Shown: positions 10,130 through 24,637 of the stretch, piece after piece | How positions within the stretch are numbered: position 1 is the stretch's first letter | How the letters are laid out: each line of letters opens with the position of its first letter | The notes under the pieces: model-generated | The model's database searches: none | Seen by the model: only the letters and a program-made list of their open reading frames with translations | Told to the model about the DNA's origin: nothing | Translations under genes and position numbers: made by a program | Assembly: GCF_013201545.1 (NCBI RefSeq) | Contig: NZ_CP053746.1 | Coordinates: 3,362,501 to 3,426,500, forward strand | Origin: Pseudomonas graminis | GTDB lineage: Bacteria; Pseudomonadota; Gammaproteobacteria; Pseudomonadales; Pseudomonadaceae | Direction: 5' to 3' | DNA length: 64,000 nt

Positions 10130-11587
10130 TCACAAACCCGCATGGCCCACCAGGGTCAGCAGCGGTTGCGGGTACACGCCCAAGAAGAACGCCAACAGCG
10201 TAATCCCCAACAGCATCACACCACCTGCACGCTGCGCCCAGTTGAACGGGGCGTCGTGGCGCTGGATCTTCGAGTCCTGCAGATACAGCGTTACCATCAC
10301 CCGCAGGTAATAGAAAACGCCGATGGCGCTGCCCACGACCAGTGAACCGGTCAGCCACCACAGGTGCGCTTCAACGCCAGTTGCGATGATGTAGAACTTG
10401 CCGATGAAGCCCGTGGTCAGCGGGATGCCTGCCAGCGACAGCATCATCACTGTCAGCACCGCCGTCAGGTACGGACGACGCCAGAACAGGCCGCGGTATT
10501 CGAACATCGCGTCGGCATCGCGGCCGCTGTACGGCGACGACATCAACGTGACCACGCCGAACGCGCCCAGGCTGGTCAGCACGTAGGTGACCAGGTAAAC
10601 GTTGATCGCCTCGACCGCCATGCCCTTGCTCGCCACCATCGCGATCATCAGGTAACCGAAGTGCGCAATCGACGAATAACCCAGCAGACGCTTGAGGTTG
10701 TTCTGGGTCAGGGCCAGCAGGTTACCGACCAGGATCGACGCTACGGCGATAACCGACATCACGTCGGTCAGCACACCACTGGTGGCCGCCGGGGAGATCT
10801 GGAACAGGCGGACCAGCACGCCGATCACCGCGACCTTGCTGGCTGTGGCGAGGAAAGCCGCTACCGGGGCAGGGGCGCCTTCGTACACGTCCGGTGTCCA
10901 CAAGTGGAACGGCACCAGCGACAGCTTGAAGCCCAGACCCACCAGCATCATGCCCAGACCCAGGCTGGCGATCGGGCTTGGCATGCCGGTGGCCGCGATG
11001 GCCTTGCCGATCTCGCTGAAACTCAGGCTGCCGGATTCGGCATACAGGAGCGCCATACCGAACAACAGGAACGCCGAGCCAGCCGCCGACAGCACCATGT
11101 ACTTGATGCCGCCCTCCAGCGAACGCTTGTTGAAGAAGGCGTAAGCCACCAGGCCGTAGACCGGGACTGAAAGCAGCTCCAGACCGATGAACAGGCTTGC
11201 CAGGTGTTGCGCGGCGACCAGCACCAGGCCACCGGCCGCTGCCATGAGGATCAGCAGGTAAAGTTCTTCGCGGTTGCCCGGGTAACCTGCCTTGCCTTCA
11301 CCCAGATAGGCGTGGGCCAGAGTGACACAGGCCAGCGTCGACACCAGGATGATGCCCATGTAGAGGCAGGCGAAGCTGTCGATTTGCAGCAATGGCGTGA
11401 CCACCAGCGGCGCAACTTTCAGCGCCGGGTAGATGGAAAGCAAAGCCAGGTTGAGTCCTGCTACCGTCAGCAGGAATGATTGCGAGTGATTGCGACGCCA
11501 TGCGATGCCCAGCATCACCACCACAATGGTGATGCTGGTAATCAGCAGCGGCGCCAGCGCAATAAAGTGTTGAATCGTCAGGTCCAT
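10130..11587 (-). CDS. nuoN: NADH-quinone oxidoreductase subunit N
   Basis: 485 residues of an antiporter-like membrane subunit of complex I, with about 14 hydrophobic helices and the conserved TM5/TM7/TM8 region including [31 protein letters not shown] and the [10 protein letters not shown] lysine-containing helix. It forms part of the proton-pumping arm. The start at MDLTIQHF (11587) is chosen over a 21-residue upstream extension that overlaps the end of nuoM. It is the last gene of the nuo operon, seven bases after nuoM. Confidence 0.96.
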   Translation of the reverse strand: MDLTIQHFIALAPLLITSITIVVVMLGIAWRRNHSQSFLLTVAGLNLALLSIYPALKVAPLVVTPLLQIDSFACLYMGIILVSTLACVTLAHAYLGEGKAGYPGNREELYLLILMAAAGGLVLVAAQHLASLFIGLELLSVPVYGLVAYAFFNKRSLEGGIKYMVLSAAGSAFLLFGMALLYAESGSLSFSEIGKAIAATGMPSPIASLGLGMMLVGLGFKLSLVPFHLWTPDVYEGAPAPVAAFLATASKVAVIGVLVRLFQISPAATSGVLTDVMSVIAVASILVGNLLALTQNNLKRLLGYSSIAHFGYLMIAMVASKGMAVEAINVYLVTYVLTSLGAFGVVTLMSSPYSGRDADAMFEYRGLFWRRPYLTAVLTVMMLSLAGIPLTTGFIGKFYIIATGVEAHLWWLTGSLVVGSAIGVFYYLRVMVTLYLQDSKIQRHDAPFNWAQRAGGVMLLGITLLAFFLGVYPQPLLTLVGHAGL

Positions 11588-11594
11588 AGCGCTC

Positions 11595-13127
11595 TTACCG
11601 GGCCGAAGCGAGTTGAGTGAAGGCGGTGCCGAGCCATTGCTGCACGCCATGCATGGTCGCCGAGGAGGTGTCGAGGATCGGTTGCGGGTACACGCCCAGC
11701 AGAATCAACAACACCGCCAGACCCAGCACCATGATCAATTCCCGGCCGTCCATGCCTTTATAGACCGCGTCGGATTTGGCCGGGCCGAAGTAGGCGCGGT
11801 GGATCATGATCAGCGAGTAGACAGAACCGAACACCAGGCCGGAGGTGGCGATGGCGGTGATCCATGGCGAGCTGACAAAGCTGCCAATCAGGATCAGGAA
11901 TTCGCCAACGAAGTTACCGGTGCCTGGCAGGCCCAGCGAGGCGGCAGCGAAGAACAGGCTGATGGCCGGCAGGTACGCGATCTTGTTCCAGAGACCACCC
12001 ATTTCGCGCATGTCCCGGGTGTGCAGGCGCTCGTACAGCTGGCCGCTGAGGATAAACAGCGCGGCAGCCGACAGACCGTGAGCGAGCATCTGAACGACGA
12101 CGCCTTGCAACGCCTGCTGGCTGCCTGAGTAGATGCCGATCAGCACGAAGCCCATGTGGGAAACGCTGGAAAACGCGATCAGGCGCTTGATGTCGGTCTG
12201 GGCGAAGGCCAGGAAGGCACCGTAGAAGATACCGATCAGACCCAGCACCATCGCGATTGGTGCGAACTCGGCCGAAGCATTCGGGAACAGTGGCAGGGCA
12301 AAACGCAGCAGACCATACGCAGCGGTCTTCAGCAGGATGCCCGCCAGGTCCACGGAACCTGCGGTCGGCGCCTGGGCGTGAGCGTCAGGCAACCAGGAGT
12401 GCAGCGGCACGATCGGCAGCTTGACCGCGAAAGCGATGAAGAAGCCCAGCATCAGGATGTATTCGGTGCCGTGGGACAGCTTGGTTTTCAGCAGGTCCGC
12501 GTAACCGAAGGTGATCACGCCGGTCTGGTTGAAGTGCACCAGCACTAGACCCAGGATCGCCACCAACATGATCAGGCCGCTGGCCTGAGTGAAGATGAAG
12601 AACTTGGTCGCTGCGTAGATCCGCGTCTTCTTGCCATCTGCCGAGCTGTGACCCCAGAGCGCGATGAGGAAGTACATCGGCACCAGCATCATTTCCCAGA
12701 AGAAGAAGAACATGAACAGGTCGATGGCGAGGAACACGCCGACGACCCCGCCCAGGATCCACATCAGGTTCAGGTGGAAGAAGCCGACGTTACGTTGAAT
12801 CTCTTTCCACGAGCAGAGTACCGAGAGGATACCCAGCAGGCCTGTCAGCAGAATCATCAGCAGGGACAGGCCATCGAGCGCCAGGTGCACGCTGATGCCG
12901 AAGCGCTGGATCCACTGGAGCTTGAATTCAAGGGCCCAGGTCGGATCGGCGCCCGGAACTGGAGCGTAGGTAAATGTACCGGTGCTCCAGACCCACAGGC
13001 CCAGAATCGTCTCGAGAGACATGGTCAACAGCGCAATCCAGCGCGGCAGGGTAGGGCCGAAGCGCTCACCTTGCCAGCACAGCAGGCCGCCGATGAAGGG
13101 GATCAGGATTAGCCAGGGCAGAATCAT
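11595..13127 (-). CDS. nuoM: NADH-quinone oxidoreductase subunit M
   Basis: 510 residues, antiporter-type proton-translocating subunit. The proton_antipo_M core is visible, including [19 protein letters not shown] with its key glutamate, the [20 protein letters not shown] motif and [18 protein letters not shown]. Length and order (between nuoL and nuoN) are standard. It sits in the distal half of the membrane arm. The intergenic gap to nuoL is 52 bases and to nuoN seven bases. Confidence 0.97.
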   Translation of the reverse strand: MILPWLILIPFIGGLLCWQGERFGPTLPRWIALLTMSLETILGLWVWSTGTFTYAPVPGADPTWALEFKLQWIQRFGISVHLALDGLSLLMILLTGLLGILSVLCSWKEIQRNVGFFHLNLMWILGGVVGVFLAIDLFMFFFFWEMMLVPMYFLIALWGHSSADGKKTRIYAATKFFIFTQASGLIMLVAILGLVLVHFNQTGVITFGYADLLKTKLSHGTEYILMLGFFIAFAVKLPIVPLHSWLPDAHAQAPTAGSVDLAGILLKTAAYGLLRFALPLFPNASAEFAPIAMVLGLIGIFYGAFLAFAQTDIKRLIAFSSVSHMGFVLIGIYSGSQQALQGVVVQMLAHGLSAAALFILSGQLYERLHTRDMREMGGLWNKIAYLPAISLFFAAASLGLPGTGNFVGEFLILIGSFVSSPWITAIATSGLVFGSVYSLIMIHRAYFGPAKSDAVYKGMDGRELIMVLGLAVLLILLGVYPQPILDTSSATMHGVQQWLGTAFTQLASAR

Positions 13128-13179
13128 GACGGGCTCAATTCCTTTCGCAAAGTCGCAAGGTTCATGTCAGTTCGACTCA

Positions 13180-15023
<1,844 letters not shown>

Positions 15024-15027
<4 letters not shown>

Positions 15028-15335
15028 CCGCGCATCTCGCTGGCAGCGTCGATATCGAGCGTGTGGAAGCGGCGATACAGTTGCAGCAGGATCGCCAGGC
15101 CAATACTGGCCTCGGCTGCGGCAAGGCTGATCACCAGAATGAACATGATCTGGCCGTCAGGCTGTGCCCAGCGGCTGCCCGCAACGACAAAGGCCAGCGC
15201 GGCTGCGTTCATCATGATTTCCAGGCTCATCAACACGAACAGAATGTTGCGGCGTACCAACAGGCCCGCCAGGCCGAGGCAGAACAGGATGCCGGCAACC
15301 GCCAGACCATGTTCCAAAGGGATTGCTGAGTTCAT
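15024..15335 (-). CDS. nuoK: NADH-quinone oxidoreductase subunit K
   Basis: 103 residues with three transmembrane helices. The two membrane glutamates characteristic of NuoK are present, one in [16 protein letters not shown] and one in [17 protein letters not shown]. The start at [10 protein letters not shown] (15335) gives the family length; the longer in-frame version would overlap nuoJ. It forms part of the proton path next to NuoJ and NuoN. Confidence 0.95.
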
Positions 15336-15339
15336 GGCT

Positions 15340-15840
15340 TTACTCCTTCGCCTCGTTGCGGCCGACATGGAACGCCGTCACGGCTGCCGCAAGCAGCAGC
15401 ATCGAGGCGAGTTCGACAACCAGCAGGTAAGGGCCGAACAGGCTGATGCCAACCGCTTTGGCGTCCACCGTGGTGTGACCGATGGAAGCGCCGGTGGAGT
15501 TGGCGAACAGCACGTAGATCAACTCCGCCAGCAGCAGGCCGCCCAGCAGAATCGGGCCGAGCCAGATGCCGGGTTTGAGCCAGGCGCGTTCTTGTTGAAC
15601 CGAGGCCGGGCCCAGGTTCAGCATCATCACCACGAAGACGAACAGCACCATGATGGCGCCGGCGTAAGCGATGACTTCCAGGGCTCCGGCGAACGGCGCG
15701 CCGAGGCTGAAGAAAGTCATGGCCACGGCGATCAGCGAAATGATCAGGTAGAGCAGGGCGTGCACCGGGTTCGTGTTGGTGATCACCCGAAGGGTGGCCA
15801 CCACAGCGATGCCGGATGCGAAATAGAAAGCGAATTCCAT
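15340..15840 (-). CDS. nuoJ: NADH-quinone oxidoreductase subunit J
   Basis: 166 residues, five hydrophobic helices, with the conserved [18 protein letters not shown] and [16 protein letters not shown] segments (the latter holds the mobile TM3 pi-bulge region of the family). It lies between nuoI and nuoK with gaps of nine and four bases. It contributes to the E-channel of complex I. Confidence 0.95.
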   Translation of the reverse strand: MEFAFYFASGIAVVATLRVITNTNPVHALLYLIISLIAVAMTFFSLGAPFAGALEVIAYAGAIMVLFVFVVMMLNLGPASVQQERAWLKPGIWLGPILLGGLLLAELIYVLFANSTGASIGHTTVDAKAVGISLFGPYLLVVELASMLLLAAAVTAFHVGRNEAKE

Positions 15841-15849
15841 CTTTCTTCC

Positions 15850-16398
15850 TTAAGGCAGCAAGCTCTTGACGTTGATGGGCTGGGCTTCGTTCTGTGCATC
15901 GCCTTTCGGCTTGCCGGCGATCGCCATCCCTGCAACGCGGTAGAAGTTGTAGTCAGGGTTCTTGCCGGGGCCGGAGATCAGCAGATCTTCCTTTTCGTAC
16001 ACCAGATCCTGACGTTTGAACTCGGCCATCTCGAAATCCGGTGTCAGCTGGATCGCGGTGGTCGGGCAAGCTTCCTCACACATGCCGCAGAAGATGCAAC
16101 GCGAGAAATTGATGCGGAAGAACTCCGGGTACCAACGACCGTCGTCGGTCTCGGCCTTCTGCAGCGAGATGCAACCCACCGGGCACGCCACGGCGCACAG
16201 GTTGCACGCCACGCAGCGCTCTTCGCCGTCGGGGTCGCGGGTCAGGACGATGCGGCCACGGTAGCGCGGCGGCAGATAGACCTGCTCTTCCGGATATTGC
16301 AGGGTGTCACGCTTACGGAAGCCATGGCCGAAGACCATGATCAGGCTGCGCAGCTGGGTACCCGTACCCTTAACGATGTCGCCAATATATTTGAACAT
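15850..16398 (-). CDS. nuoI: NADH-quinone oxidoreductase subunit I (two [4Fe-4S] clusters)
   Basis: 182 residues. Two ferredoxin-type cluster motifs are complete: [15 protein letters not shown] (Cys62, 65, 68, 72) and [15 protein letters not shown] (Cys101, 104, 107, 111), giving clusters N6a and N6b that hand electrons to NuoB. The amphipathic N-terminal helix [11 protein letters not shown] attaches it to the membrane arm. It is 11 bases downstream of nuoH. Confidence 0.97.
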   Translation of the reverse strand: MFKYIGDIVKGTGTQLRSLIMVFGHGFRKRDTLQYPEEQVYLPPRYRGRIVLTRDPDGEERCVACNLCAVACPVGCISLQKAETDDGRWYPEFFRINFSRCIFCGMCEEACPTTAIQLTPDFEMAEFKRQDLVYEKEDLLISGPGKNPDYNFYRVAGMAIAGKPKGDAQNEAQPINVKSLLP

Positions 16399-16409
16399 GG
16401 GTCAAATCC

Positions 16410-17399
16410 TCACTGAGCCGCCAGGACGACCGCAGCGGTCACCAGCAAATTGATCAGGGTCAGTGGCAAGCAGAACTTCCAGCTGAAATCCATCACCTGG
16501 TCATAACGCGGACGAGGGATCGAAGCACGCAACAGGATGAACAGCATGATGAAGAACGCGGTTTTCAGGGCAAACCACATGAACGACAGTTGCGGCAGGA
16601 TATCGAACGGGCCATGCCAGCCACCGAAGAACAGGGTCACCAGCAGCGCCGAGATCAGGATGATGCCGATGTACTCACCGACGAAGAACATGCCCCATTT
16701 CATGCCGGCGTATTCAATGTGGTAACCGTCGGCCAGTTCCTGTTCCGCTTCCGGCTGGTCGAACGGGTGACGGTGAGTCACGGCGACGCCAGCGATTAAG
16801 AAGGTACAGAAGCCGAAGAACTGCGGAATGATGAACCACAGGTGATCGGCCTGGTACTTGACGATGTCGCCCATGTTGAACGAACCAACCTGCACCACGA
16901 TGCCCATCAGCGACAGGCCGAGGAACACTTCGTACGACACGGTTTGCGCGGAGGCACGCAAGCTGCCCAGCAGGGCGTACTTGTTGTTCGATGACCAACC
17001 GGCGAACAGCACCGCATAGACCGACAGACCGGCCATCGCGAAGAAGAACAGCAGACCGATGTTCAGGTCGGCGACCACCCAGGTCTGGGTCACCGGGATG
17101 ACCGAGAACGCGATCAGCAGCGCGCTCATGGCCACCACCGGCGCCAGGGTGAAGATCACCCGGTCGACAAAGGGCGGGTTCCAGTCCTCTTTAAAGAACA
17201 TCTTCAGCATGTCGGCAGCAATCTGGAACATGCCGAACGGACCCACGCGGTTCGGCCCGTAACGGTCCTGCCACCAGCCCAGCAGACGGCGTTCGACGAA
17301 ACTGAGCAGCGCGCCGCAGACCACCACGGCGAGCAGCACCACGATGGCCTTGACGACGGCTATGATCGAGTCGATCACTTCAGGGGTGAACCAGGTCAT
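16410..17399 (-). CDS. nuoH: NADH-quinone oxidoreductase subunit H
   Basis: 329 residues, eight or so transmembrane helices, with the quinone-site loop [14 protein letters not shown] and the acidic loop [17 protein letters not shown] characteristic of NuoH/ND1. It links the peripheral arm to the proton-pumping arm and lines the quinone chamber. Start and nuoG stop overlap (TGA/ATG), indicating coupling. Confidence 0.97.
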   Translation of the reverse strand: MTWFTPEVIDSIIAVVKAIVVLLAVVVCGALLSFVERRLLGWWQDRYGPNRVGPFGMFQIAADMLKMFFKEDWNPPFVDRVIFTLAPVVAMSALLIAFSVIPVTQTWVVADLNIGLLFFFAMAGLSVYAVLFAGWSSNNKYALLGSLRASAQTVSYEVFLGLSLMGIVVQVGSFNMGDIVKYQADHLWFIIPQFFGFCTFLIAGVAVTHRHPFDQPEAEQELADGYHIEYAGMKWGMFFVGEYIGIILISALLVTLFFGGWHGPFDILPQLSFMWFALKTAFFIMLFILLRASIPRPRYDQVMDFSWKFCLPLTLINLLVTAAVVLAAQ

Positions 17400-20107
17400 T
17401 GAGCGGCCTCCTGCAGTGCGTCGACGGTTTTGCCGAACAACGCCGGAGGAATGCCCGCCAGACCGGACGGCAATGCCACCATGCCTGCGCCCAGTTCTTC
17501 ACTGATGCGCAGCGGCAGACGCAGTGTCTGTCCGGCAACACTCAGGCTCAGCAGTGCGCCGTCGTTGACGCCCAGACGGTCCGCTTCGGACTTGGCCAGC
17601 GCCACATACGCCTGAGGAATGCGCTCTTGAACCGGCGCGGCTTTGGAGGAAGTCTCCTCGCTGCCGAACAGGTGATAGAACGGCACGACCTGCCAGGTTC
17701 CTTGTGCAGGGGAGAAGGCACGCGGGACATTGGCGAACCAGCCCAGCTTGTCGCCGCTGCTTTCGATCAGGCGCACGCCCGGATCGCCGGCACGCAGGTG
17801 ACCACCGACTTCGTCCTGGAACTTGTTCCACGCCTGTGGCGAGTTCCAGCCCGGCGACCAGGCGAACGGCACCTGGGAGCGGGGTTCGGCAGAGCCCGAA
17901 TACCCTTCCATCGAGAACGCGAACGCAGTGTCTTTGTCCTGCGGCGTACGCGGTTCGTGGACGCTGATGTTGGCGCGCATGGCGGTCCGGCCGCTGTAAC
18001 GCAGCGGCTCGCGAGCCAGTTTCAGGCCCTTGATGCGGAACGCAGCAGACGGCGCAGCACCGACGATGCCGGCCAGTTGCGGATTGCTGGCGGCGCAGGC
18101 GGCAGTGACGTGGTCGAGCTGAGTCCAGTCAACCGGCTGATTCAACAGGGTAGCGCGCAGGGCATGCAGCCAGCGCCAGCCTTCGTGAACCAGAATGCTT
18201 GCGTCCAGGTAAGTTGGATCAAAGACCTGGAAGAAGCGCTGGGCGCGGCCTTCCTGGCTGACCAGCGTACCGTCGCCTTCGGCAAAGCTTGCAGCCGGCA
18301 GCACCAGATGCGCGCGGTCGGTGGTCGCGGTCTTCTGGTGATCGGCAACGATGACCACTTTGGCGGCCTTCAATGCTGCTTCAACCGTCGCCGCGTCAAC
18401 GCGGGTGAACAGGTCGTTTTCCAGCACGACGATGGCGTCGGCCTGGCCCGAAATCACGGCCTGCAGCGCAGCGTCGACCGAGTCGCCACCGAACAGGGTC
18501 AGGCCCATGCTGTTGGCTTCCGGCACGATGAGGCTCAGCGAACCCTGCTTGTCGCGCAGCTTCAAGGCTTTGGCGATGTTCGCCGCGGCTTCGATCAGCG
18601 CGTTCGAGCCCAGCGAGGCGCCGGACACGATCAGTGGGCGCTTGGCGTCAAGCAACGCGGCGGCAATGCGCTCGGCCAGTTCCAGCGCTTCGCTGTCCAG
18701 ACCGACAACGGCCGGTGCGCTCGGGTCGATGGCGTGGGCCACGGCGAAACCGATGCGCGCCAGGTCGTCGGGCGCCGCGTGCACGCACTCTTCGGCGATG
18801 TCGTCGAGGCGGGTGTCGGTGAGGCTGGCGATGAACAGCGGGTTCAACTCGTGCTGACCGATGTTCTTAACCGCAGCGTCGAGCCATGGCTGGACTTTCA
18901 TCGCAGCGGCCATGTCTTCGGCTTTGTTCTTCACCGACTGACGCAAGCCGAGGGCCATGCGCGCAGCGGTCTGGGTGACGTCTTCGCCAAGGATGAACAC
19001 GGCGTCGTGCTCTTCGACTTCACGCAGGGTCGGGATCGGCAGCGGGCTGTCTTTCAGCACTTGGGCGATCAGGCGCAGACGCTCCAGCTCCCCGGCTTCG
19101 ATGCCCGAGTAGAAGTGCTCGGCGCCGACCAGTTCGCGCAGGGCGAAGTTGCTTTCCAGGCTGGCGCGGGGCGAACCGATGCCGACGATGTTGCGCCCGC
19201 GCAGCAGGTCAGCCGCTTTGTCCAGCGCAGCGTCCAGGCCCAGCTTGATGCCTTCGGCCAGCGGCTGGCGCGGACGGTCCGTGCGGTTGACGTAGCCATA
19301 ACCGAAACGGCCACGGTCGCAGAGGAAATACTGGTTCACCGAACCGTTGTAGCGGTTCTCGATACGGCGGATTTCGCCATAACGTTCGCCCGGGCTGATG
19401 TTGCAGCCACTTGAGCAACCGTGGCAGATGCTCGGCGAGAACTGCATGTCCCATTTCCGGTTGTAGCGCTCGGAGTGGGTCTTGTCGGTGAACACACCGG
19501 TCGGGCAGACCTCGGTGAGGTTGCCGGAGAACTCGCTTTCGAGGGTGCCGTCTTCAACGCGACCGAAGTACACGTTGTCGTGGGCGCCGAACACGCCGAG
19601 GTCGGTGCCGCCGGCGTAGTCCTTATAGAAGCGCACGCAGCGATAGCAGGCGATGCAGCGGTTCATCTCGTGTGCGATGAACGGCCCCAGTTCCTGATTC
19701 TGGTGGGTGCGTTTGGTGAAGCGATAGCGGCGCTCGTTGTGGCCGGTCATCACCGTCATGTCCTGCAAATGACAGTGACCGCCTTCCTCGCAGACCGGAC
19801 AGTCATGCGGGTGGTTGGTCATCAGCCATTCGACGACGCTGGCGCGAAACGCCTTGGATTCGTCGTCTTCGATGGAGATCCAGGTGTTGTCAGTGGCGGG
19901 CGTCATGCAGGACATGACGATGCGACCACGGGTGTCGTTCTCGTCGGTGTACTGCTTGACCGCGCACTGGCGACAGGCGCCAACACTGCCAAGTGCCGGA
20001 TGCCAGCAGAAATAAGGGATGTCGAGGCCCAGCGACAGACACGCCTGCAACAGGTTGTCTGCGCCATCGACTTCGAGCGCTTTGCCGTCTACGTGGATAG
20101 TGGCCAT
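17396..20107 (-). CDS. nuoG: NADH-quinone oxidoreductase subunit G
   Basis: 903 residues, molybdopterin-oxidoreductase-like large subunit of the NADH arm. The N-terminal 220 residues hold the [2Fe-2S] ligands ([17 protein letters not shown]), the His-Cys3 cluster segment ([14 protein letters not shown]) and further [4Fe-4S] ligands (RCIACYRC), followed by the N7-type motif CHGCSSGCN. The remainder is the inactive molybdopterin-binding fold. A 134-bp gap separates it from nuoF, the widest inside the operon; I see no promoter I can defend there. Confidence 0.97.
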   Translation of the reverse strand: MATIHVDGKALEVDGADNLLQACLSLGLDIPYFCWHPALGSVGACRQCAVKQYTDENDTRGRIVMSCMTPATDNTWISIEDDESKAFRASVVEWLMTNHPHDCPVCEEGGHCHLQDMTVMTGHNERRYRFTKRTHQNQELGPFIAHEMNRCIACYRCVRFYKDYAGGTDLGVFGAHDNVYFGRVEDGTLESEFSGNLTEVCPTGVFTDKTHSERYNRKWDMQFSPSICHGCSSGCNISPGERYGEIRRIENRYNGSVNQYFLCDRGRFGYGYVNRTDRPRQPLAEGIKLGLDAALDKAADLLRGRNIVGIGSPRASLESNFALRELVGAEHFYSGIEAGELERLRLIAQVLKDSPLPIPTLREVEEHDAVFILGEDVTQTAARMALGLRQSVKNKAEDMAAAMKVQPWLDAAVKNIGQHELNPLFIASLTDTRLDDIAEECVHAAPDDLARIGFAVAHAIDPSAPAVVGLDSEALELAERIAAALLDAKRPLIVSGASLGSNALIEAAANIAKALKLRDKQGSLSLIVPEANSMGLTLFGGDSVDAALQAVISGQADAIVVLENDLFTRVDAATVEAALKAAKVVIVADHQKTATTDRAHLVLPAASFAEGDGTLVSQEGRAQRFFQVFDPTYLDASILVHEGWRWLHALRATLLNQPVDWTQLDHVTAACAASNPQLAGIVGAAPSAAFRIKGLKLAREPLRYSGRTAMRANISVHEPRTPQDKDTAFAFSMEGYSGSAEPRSQVPFAWSPGWNSPQAWNKFQDEVGGHLRAGDPGVRLIESSGDKLGWFANVPRAFSPAQGTWQVVPFYHLFGSEETSSKAAPVQERIPQAYVALAKSEADRLGVNDGALLSLSVAGQTLRLPLRISEELGAGMVALPSGLAGIPPALFGKTVDALQEAAQ

Positions 20108-20241
20108 GGTTCAAAGTTCTTCGTTGGCCCGGTGTCAGCGGGCGTGGCTAATGGAATCTCGGTGCCATCCGATTCAAACAGCCTCTCGGCGTCGTCGGAT
20201 GCAGGGAAGGCGGCCTTGGGAGCCGCCGACCGTTTATCGTG

Positions 20242-21600
20242 TTATGCGCCGACCATGGTCGGACTGATGACCTGAGTGAGGTCGCCCGCACGTGCCGGTG
20301 CGATGCCTGCCTCGAATTCCGGCCGGAAATACTTGATCGCGCTGCCCAGAGGTTCCACGGCGCCCGGTGCGTGGGCGCAGAAGGTTTTGCCTGGGCCGAG
20401 GAAGTTGACCAACCCCAGCAGCGTCTCGATATCGCCCGGTTGACCCTGACCGTTCTCGAGGGCGCGCAGCATCTTCACGCTCCACGGCAAGCCATCGCGG
20501 CACGGCGTGCAGAACCCGCACGACTCCTGGGCGAAGAACTCTTCCATGTTGCGCAGCAGCGAAACCATGTTGACCTTGTCGTCCACCGCCATTGCCAGAC
20601 CGGTACCCATCCGGGTGCCGACCTTGGCCACGCCGCCGGCGTAGAACTGGCAGTCCAGGTGTTCCGGCAACAGGAAGCCGGTACCGGCGCCGCCGGGCTG
20701 CCAGCACTTGAGCTTGAAGCCGTCGCGCATGCCGCCGGCGTAGTCTTCGAACAGCTCGCGAGCGGGCAGGCCGAAGGGCAGTTCCCACAGACCGGGATTC
20801 TTCACCTTGCCGGAGAAGCCCATCAGCTTGGTACCGTGGTCTTCACTGCCTTCGCGGGCGAGGGACTTGTACCAGTCGTTGCCGTTGTTGACGATGGCCG
20901 GGACGTTGCACAGGGTCTCGACGTTGTTCACGCAGGTCGGCTTGCCCCAGACGCCAACGGCGGCAGGGAAGGGCGGCTTGGAACGCGGGTTGGCGCGACG
21001 GCCTTCGAGGGAGTTGATCAGTGCGGTTTCTTCGCCGCAGATGTAACGCCCTGCGCCGGTGTGCACGATCAGCTCGAAATCAAAACCGCTGCCGAGGATG
21101 TTTTTGCCCAGCAGGCCGGCGGCTTCGGCTTCTTTTACTGCGCGGCGCAGGTGCACCGCCGCGGTGGTGTATTCGCCGCGCAGGAAAATGTAACCGCGGT
21201 AGGCTTTCAGCGCGCGGGCACTGATCAGCATGCCTTCGATCAGCAGATGGGGCTGTTGCTCCATCAGCATGCGGTCTTTCCAGGTATTCGGCTCCATTTC
21301 ATCGGCGTTACACAGCAGGTAACGGATGTTCATGGATTCGTCTTTGGGCATCAGCCCCCACTTCACGCCCGTGGGGAAGCCAGCACCGCCGCGACCCTTG
21401 AGGCCGGAGTCTTTGACGGCCTGGACGATTTCGTCAGGCGACAGCGTCGCGAACGCTTTGCGTGCTGCGGCGTAACCGTCTTTCTTCTGATACTCATCAA
21501 GCCATACCGGCTCGCCGTCATCGCGCAGACGCCAGGTCAGCGGATGAGTTTCCGGGGCGCGGGTGATCAGGTTGGCGGGGCCGAAGGAAGTGATGGTCAT
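20242..21600 (-). CDS. nuoF: NADH-quinone oxidoreductase subunit F (NADH/FMN-binding)
   Basis: 452 residues carrying the NADH-binding loop [13 protein letters not shown], the FMN-binding segment and the [4Fe-4S] N3 ligands in [12 protein letters not shown] plus a later cysteine in [10 protein letters not shown]. It accepts hydride from NADH and passes electrons to the iron-sulfur chain. ATG overlaps the nuoE stop codon by four bases. Confidence 0.97.
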   Translation of the reverse strand: MTITSFGPANLITRAPETHPLTWRLRDDGEPVWLDEYQKKDGYAAARKAFATLSPDEIVQAVKDSGLKGRGGAGFPTGVKWGLMPKDESMNIRYLLCNADEMEPNTWKDRMLMEQQPHLLIEGMLISARALKAYRGYIFLRGEYTTAAVHLRRAVKEAEAAGLLGKNILGSGFDFELIVHTGAGRYICGEETALINSLEGRRANPRSKPPFPAAVGVWGKPTCVNNVETLCNVPAIVNNGNDWYKSLAREGSEDHGTKLMGFSGKVKNPGLWELPFGLPARELFEDYAGGMRDGFKLKCWQPGGAGTGFLLPEHLDCQFYAGGVAKVGTRMGTGLAMAVDDKVNMVSLLRNMEEFFAQESCGFCTPCRDGLPWSVKMLRALENGQGQPGDIETLLGLVNFLGPGKTFCAHAPGAVEPLGSAIKYFRPEFEAGIAPARAGDLTQVISPTMVGA

Positions 21601-22094
21601 ACGTAACCCTCCAGCAGCGGGGCAACGCCCGCGGGCTGTAGATTGCCGAAAGTGTCGTCGTCGATCATGACCGCCGGCGCCTTGTCACAGTTGCCCAGGC
21701 AGCAGGCCGGCAACAGCGTGAAGCGGCCGTCGGCGGTGGTCTGGCCCAGGCCGATGCCCAGCTTGCTCTGAATCTCGCCGACGATGTCTTCGTGACCGGC
21801 GATGAAGCAGACCATGCTGTTGCAGACGCGAATGATGTGGCGGCCCACCGGCTGACGGAAGATCTGGCTATAGAACGTCGCCACGCCCTCAACGTCGCTG
21901 GCAGGGATGCCCAGCACCTCGCCGATCGCGTAAATCGCGCCGTCCGGCACCCAGCCGCGTTCTTTCTGGACGATTTTCAGGGCTTCGATGGACGCCGCGC
22001 GCGGGTCCTCGTAGTGATGCATTTCGTGCTCGATGGCCGAGCGCTCGGATTCGCTCAGGGCGAAACGGTCTGTCTGGATAAGCGTGCTGTTCAT
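21597..22094 (-). CDS. nuoE: NADH-quinone oxidoreductase subunit E
   Basis: 165 residues, thioredoxin-like [2Fe-2S] subunit; ligands lie in RVCNSMVCF and [16 protein letters not shown], giving cluster N1a next to the FMN of NuoF. It is two bases downstream of nuoCD and overlaps nuoF, so E and F are translated together. Confidence 0.96.
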   Translation of the reverse strand: MNSTLIQTDRFALSESERSAIEHEMHHYEDPRAASIEALKIVQKERGWVPDGAIYAIGEVLGIPASDVEGVATFYSQIFRQPVGRHIIRVCNSMVCFIAGHEDIVGEIQSKLGIGLGQTTADGRFTLLPACCLGNCDKAPAVMIDDDTFGNLQPAGVAPLLEGYV

Positions 22095-22096
22095 GC

Positions 22097-23878
22097 TTAG
22101 CGGTCCACGTCGGCCATAACGAAATCGATACTACCCAGGTAAGCAATCAAGTCCGCGACCATGCTGCCTTTGATCACCGAAGGGATCTGCTGCAGGTGCG
22201 GATAGCTTGGGGTGCGAATCCGGGTACGGTAGCTCATGGTGCCGCCGTCGCTCGTCAGGTAATAACTGTTGATGCCCTTGGTCGCTTCGATCATCTGGAA
22301 GGATTCGTTGGCCGGCATGACCGGGCCCCACGAAACCTGCAGGAAGTGCGTGATCAGGGTTTCGATGTGCTGCAGGGTGCGTTCTTTCGGCGGCGGCGTG
22401 GTCAGCGGATGGTCCGCCTTGTACGGCCCGGCCGGCATGTTGCGCATGCACTGCTCGATGATCTTCAGGCTCTGGCGCATCTCTTCGACGCGGACCATGC
22501 AGCGGTCGTAGGCGTCCCCATCGTGAGCCAGAGGCACTTCGAATTCGAAGTTCTCGTAACCCGAATAGGGACGTGCCTTGCGCAGGTCGAAGTCCAGACC
22601 GGTGGCCCGCAGGCTCGGCCCGGTGACGCCCCATTCCAGCGCTTCCTTGGTGTTGTACGCGGCAACGCCAACGGTACGGCCTTTGAGGATGCTGTTCTGC
22701 AGGGCTGCCTTGGTGTACTCGTCCAGACGCTTGGGCATCCAGTCAATGAAGTCCTTGACCAGTTTCTCCCAGCCGCGGGGCAGGTCGTGGGCAACGCCGC
22801 CGATGCGGAACCAGGCCGGGTGCAGACGGAAACCGGTGACGGCTTCGATCACGGTGTAGGCGCGCTGACGGTCGGTGAAGGTGAAGAACACCGGGGTCAT
22901 GGCGCCGACGTCCTGGATGTACGTCCCCAGGAACAGCAGATGGCTGGTGATGCGGAAGAACTCGGACATCATGATGCGGATGACGTTGACCCGATCCGGC
23001 ACGGTGATGCCGGCCAGTTTCTCGACCGAGAGCACGTACGGCAGGTTGTTCATCACGCCGCCGAGGTAATCGATGCGGTCGGTGTACGGAATGTAGCTGT
23101 GCCAGGACTGACGCTCGGCCATCTTCTCGGCGCCACGGTGGTGGTAACCGATGTCCGGCACGCAGTCGACGATCTCTTCACCGTCCAGCTGCAGGATGAT
23201 GCGGAACGCACCGTGGGCCGAAGGGTGGTTCGGACCCAGGTTGAGGAACATGTAGTCCTCGTTGGTGCCGGAACGCTTCATGCCCCAGTCTTCCGGACGG
23301 AAACGCGCCGCTTCCTCTTCCAACTGCTGCTTGGCGAGGGTCAGGCTGTAGGGGTCGAATTCAGTGGCACGGGCCGGGAAGTCCTTGCGCAGCGGGTGAC
23401 CTTCCCAGGTCGGCGGCATCATGATGCGGGTCAGGTGAGGGTGGCCCGGGAAGTCGATCCCGAACATGTCCCAGACTTCACGCTCGTACCAGTTGGCGTT
23501 TGGCCAGATGCCAGTCACGGTCGGCATGCTCAGGTCGCTTTCGGACAGCGCGACCTTGATCATCACGTCACTGTTACGTTCGATCGACATCAGGTGATAA
23601 AACACGGTGAAGTCGGCGTCCGGCAGCCCACGGCGCTTGGTGCGCAGGCGTTCGTCGACGCCGTGCAGGTCGTAAAGCATCACGTACGGCTTGGGCATCT
23701 GACGCAGGAAGGTCAGGATTTCAATCAGCCGCGCACGTTGCACCCACAGCACAGGCATGCCAGTGACGGTGGACTGGGCGCTGAAGGCTTCAGCGCCAAA
23801 ACGGTTATGGAGTTCAACGACGACTTCTTGGTCGTCAGCCTTGTGAGGCGGGATGTACAGAGCGGTGTCTGCAGTCAT
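22097..23878 (-). CDS. nuoC: NADH-quinone oxidoreductase subunit C/D fusion
   Basis: 593 residues; the N-terminal 180 or so correspond to the 30-kDa NuoC domain ([21 protein letters not shown]) and the rest to the 49-kDa NuoD domain ([27 protein letters not shown], a conserved [11 protein letters not shown] segment). The fused form is the normal state in Pseudomonas and enterobacteria, not a new fusion. It forms the quinone pocket with NuoB and NuoH. A 74-bp gap separates it from nuoB. Confidence 0.96.
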   Translation of the reverse strand: MTADTALYIPPHKADDQEVVVELHNRFGAEAFSAQSTVTGMPVLWVQRARLIEILTFLRQMPKPYVMLYDLHGVDERLRTKRRGLPDADFTVFYHLMSIERNSDVMIKVALSESDLSMPTVTGIWPNANWYEREVWDMFGIDFPGHPHLTRIMMPPTWEGHPLRKDFPARATEFDPYSLTLAKQQLEEEAARFRPEDWGMKRSGTNEDYMFLNLGPNHPSAHGAFRIILQLDGEEIVDCVPDIGYHHRGAEKMAERQSWHSYIPYTDRIDYLGGVMNNLPYVLSVEKLAGITVPDRVNVIRIMMSEFFRITSHLLFLGTYIQDVGAMTPVFFTFTDRQRAYTVIEAVTGFRLHPAWFRIGGVAHDLPRGWEKLVKDFIDWMPKRLDEYTKAALQNSILKGRTVGVAAYNTKEALEWGVTGPSLRATGLDFDLRKARPYSGYENFEFEVPLAHDGDAYDRCMVRVEEMRQSLKIIEQCMRNMPAGPYKADHPLTTPPPKERTLQHIETLITHFLQVSWGPVMPANESFQMIEATKGINSYYLTSDGGTMSYRTRIRTPSYPHLQQIPSVIKGSMVADLIAYLGSIDFVMADVDR

Positions 23879-23952
23879 AGGTCTCGATCGCTATCGGTCA
23901 ACGTACAGAATGAACCCAGGTTCAGGCTTCTTTTTGTAAAAGAAAAACTGGA

Positions 23953-24627
23953 TCAGACTTCGTCGGGGCTGCGCAGGTTGGTCACCGCAATACGCTGTTC
24001 GCGGCGCTGTTCCTTCTGCGACGGCATCTCGGCGCGATAAACGCCCTGATCACCGACGACCCAGGAAAGGGGACGACGCTCCTGGCCGATTGATTCCTGC
24101 AACAGCATCAAGCCTTGCAGAAATGCCTCTGGACGGGGCGGGCAGCCGGGCACGTAAACATCCACAGGGAGGAATTTATCCACGCCCTGAACCACGGAAT
24201 AGATGTCGTACATGCCACCGGAATTGGCACAGGCGCCCATGGAGATGACCCACTTGGGCTCCAGCATTTGCTCGTAGAGTCGCTGGATGATCGGGGCCAT
24301 CTTCAGAAACGGTGTGCCGGCGATCACCATGAAATCCGCCTGACGTGGCGATGCCCGGATCACTTCGGCGCCGAAGCGCGCGATGTCATGGGGCGCGGTG
24401 AAAGCGGTGGTCATTTCCACATAGCAGCACGACAGACCGAAGTTGTACGGCCAAAGGGAGTTCTTGCGACCCCAGTTGACGGCACCATTCAGCACGTCTT
24501 CGAGCTTGCCCATGTAGATATTTTTGTGGACTTGGTCTTCTAACGGATCGGAAACGACTTCGCGTTCGCCGATGGGGTACTGCTCGTTAGGAGCATCCGG
24601 GTCGATCCTGGTGAGATTATATTGCAT
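23953..24627 (-). CDS. nuoB: NADH-quinone oxidoreductase subunit B (cluster N2)
   Basis: 224 residues. Cluster N2 ligands are all present: tandem Cys67-Cys68 in GLSCCYVEM, Cys133 in MGACANSGG and Cys162 in [10 protein letters not shown]. The start MQYNLTRID (24627) matches other pseudomonads; an in-frame TTG two codons upstream is not preferred. It lies ten bases after nuoA, with GAGG in the gap serving as ribosome binding site. Confidence 0.96.
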   Translation of the reverse strand: MQYNLTRIDPDAPNEQYPIGEREVVSDPLEDQVHKNIYMGKLEDVLNGAVNWGRKNSLWPYNFGLSCCYVEMTTAFTAPHDIARFGAEVIRASPRQADFMVIAGTPFLKMAPIIQRLYEQMLEPKWVISMGACANSGGMYDIYSVVQGVDKFLPVDVYVPGCPPRPEAFLQGLMLLQESIGQERRPLSWVVGDQGVYRAEMPSQKEQRREQRIAVTNLRSPDEV

Positions 24628-24637
24628 TGCCAAAGCC

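Noticed and set aside
22097..23878. NuoC-NuoD fusion as a novelty
   Set aside because: The fused form is standard in Pseudomonas and enterobacteria.
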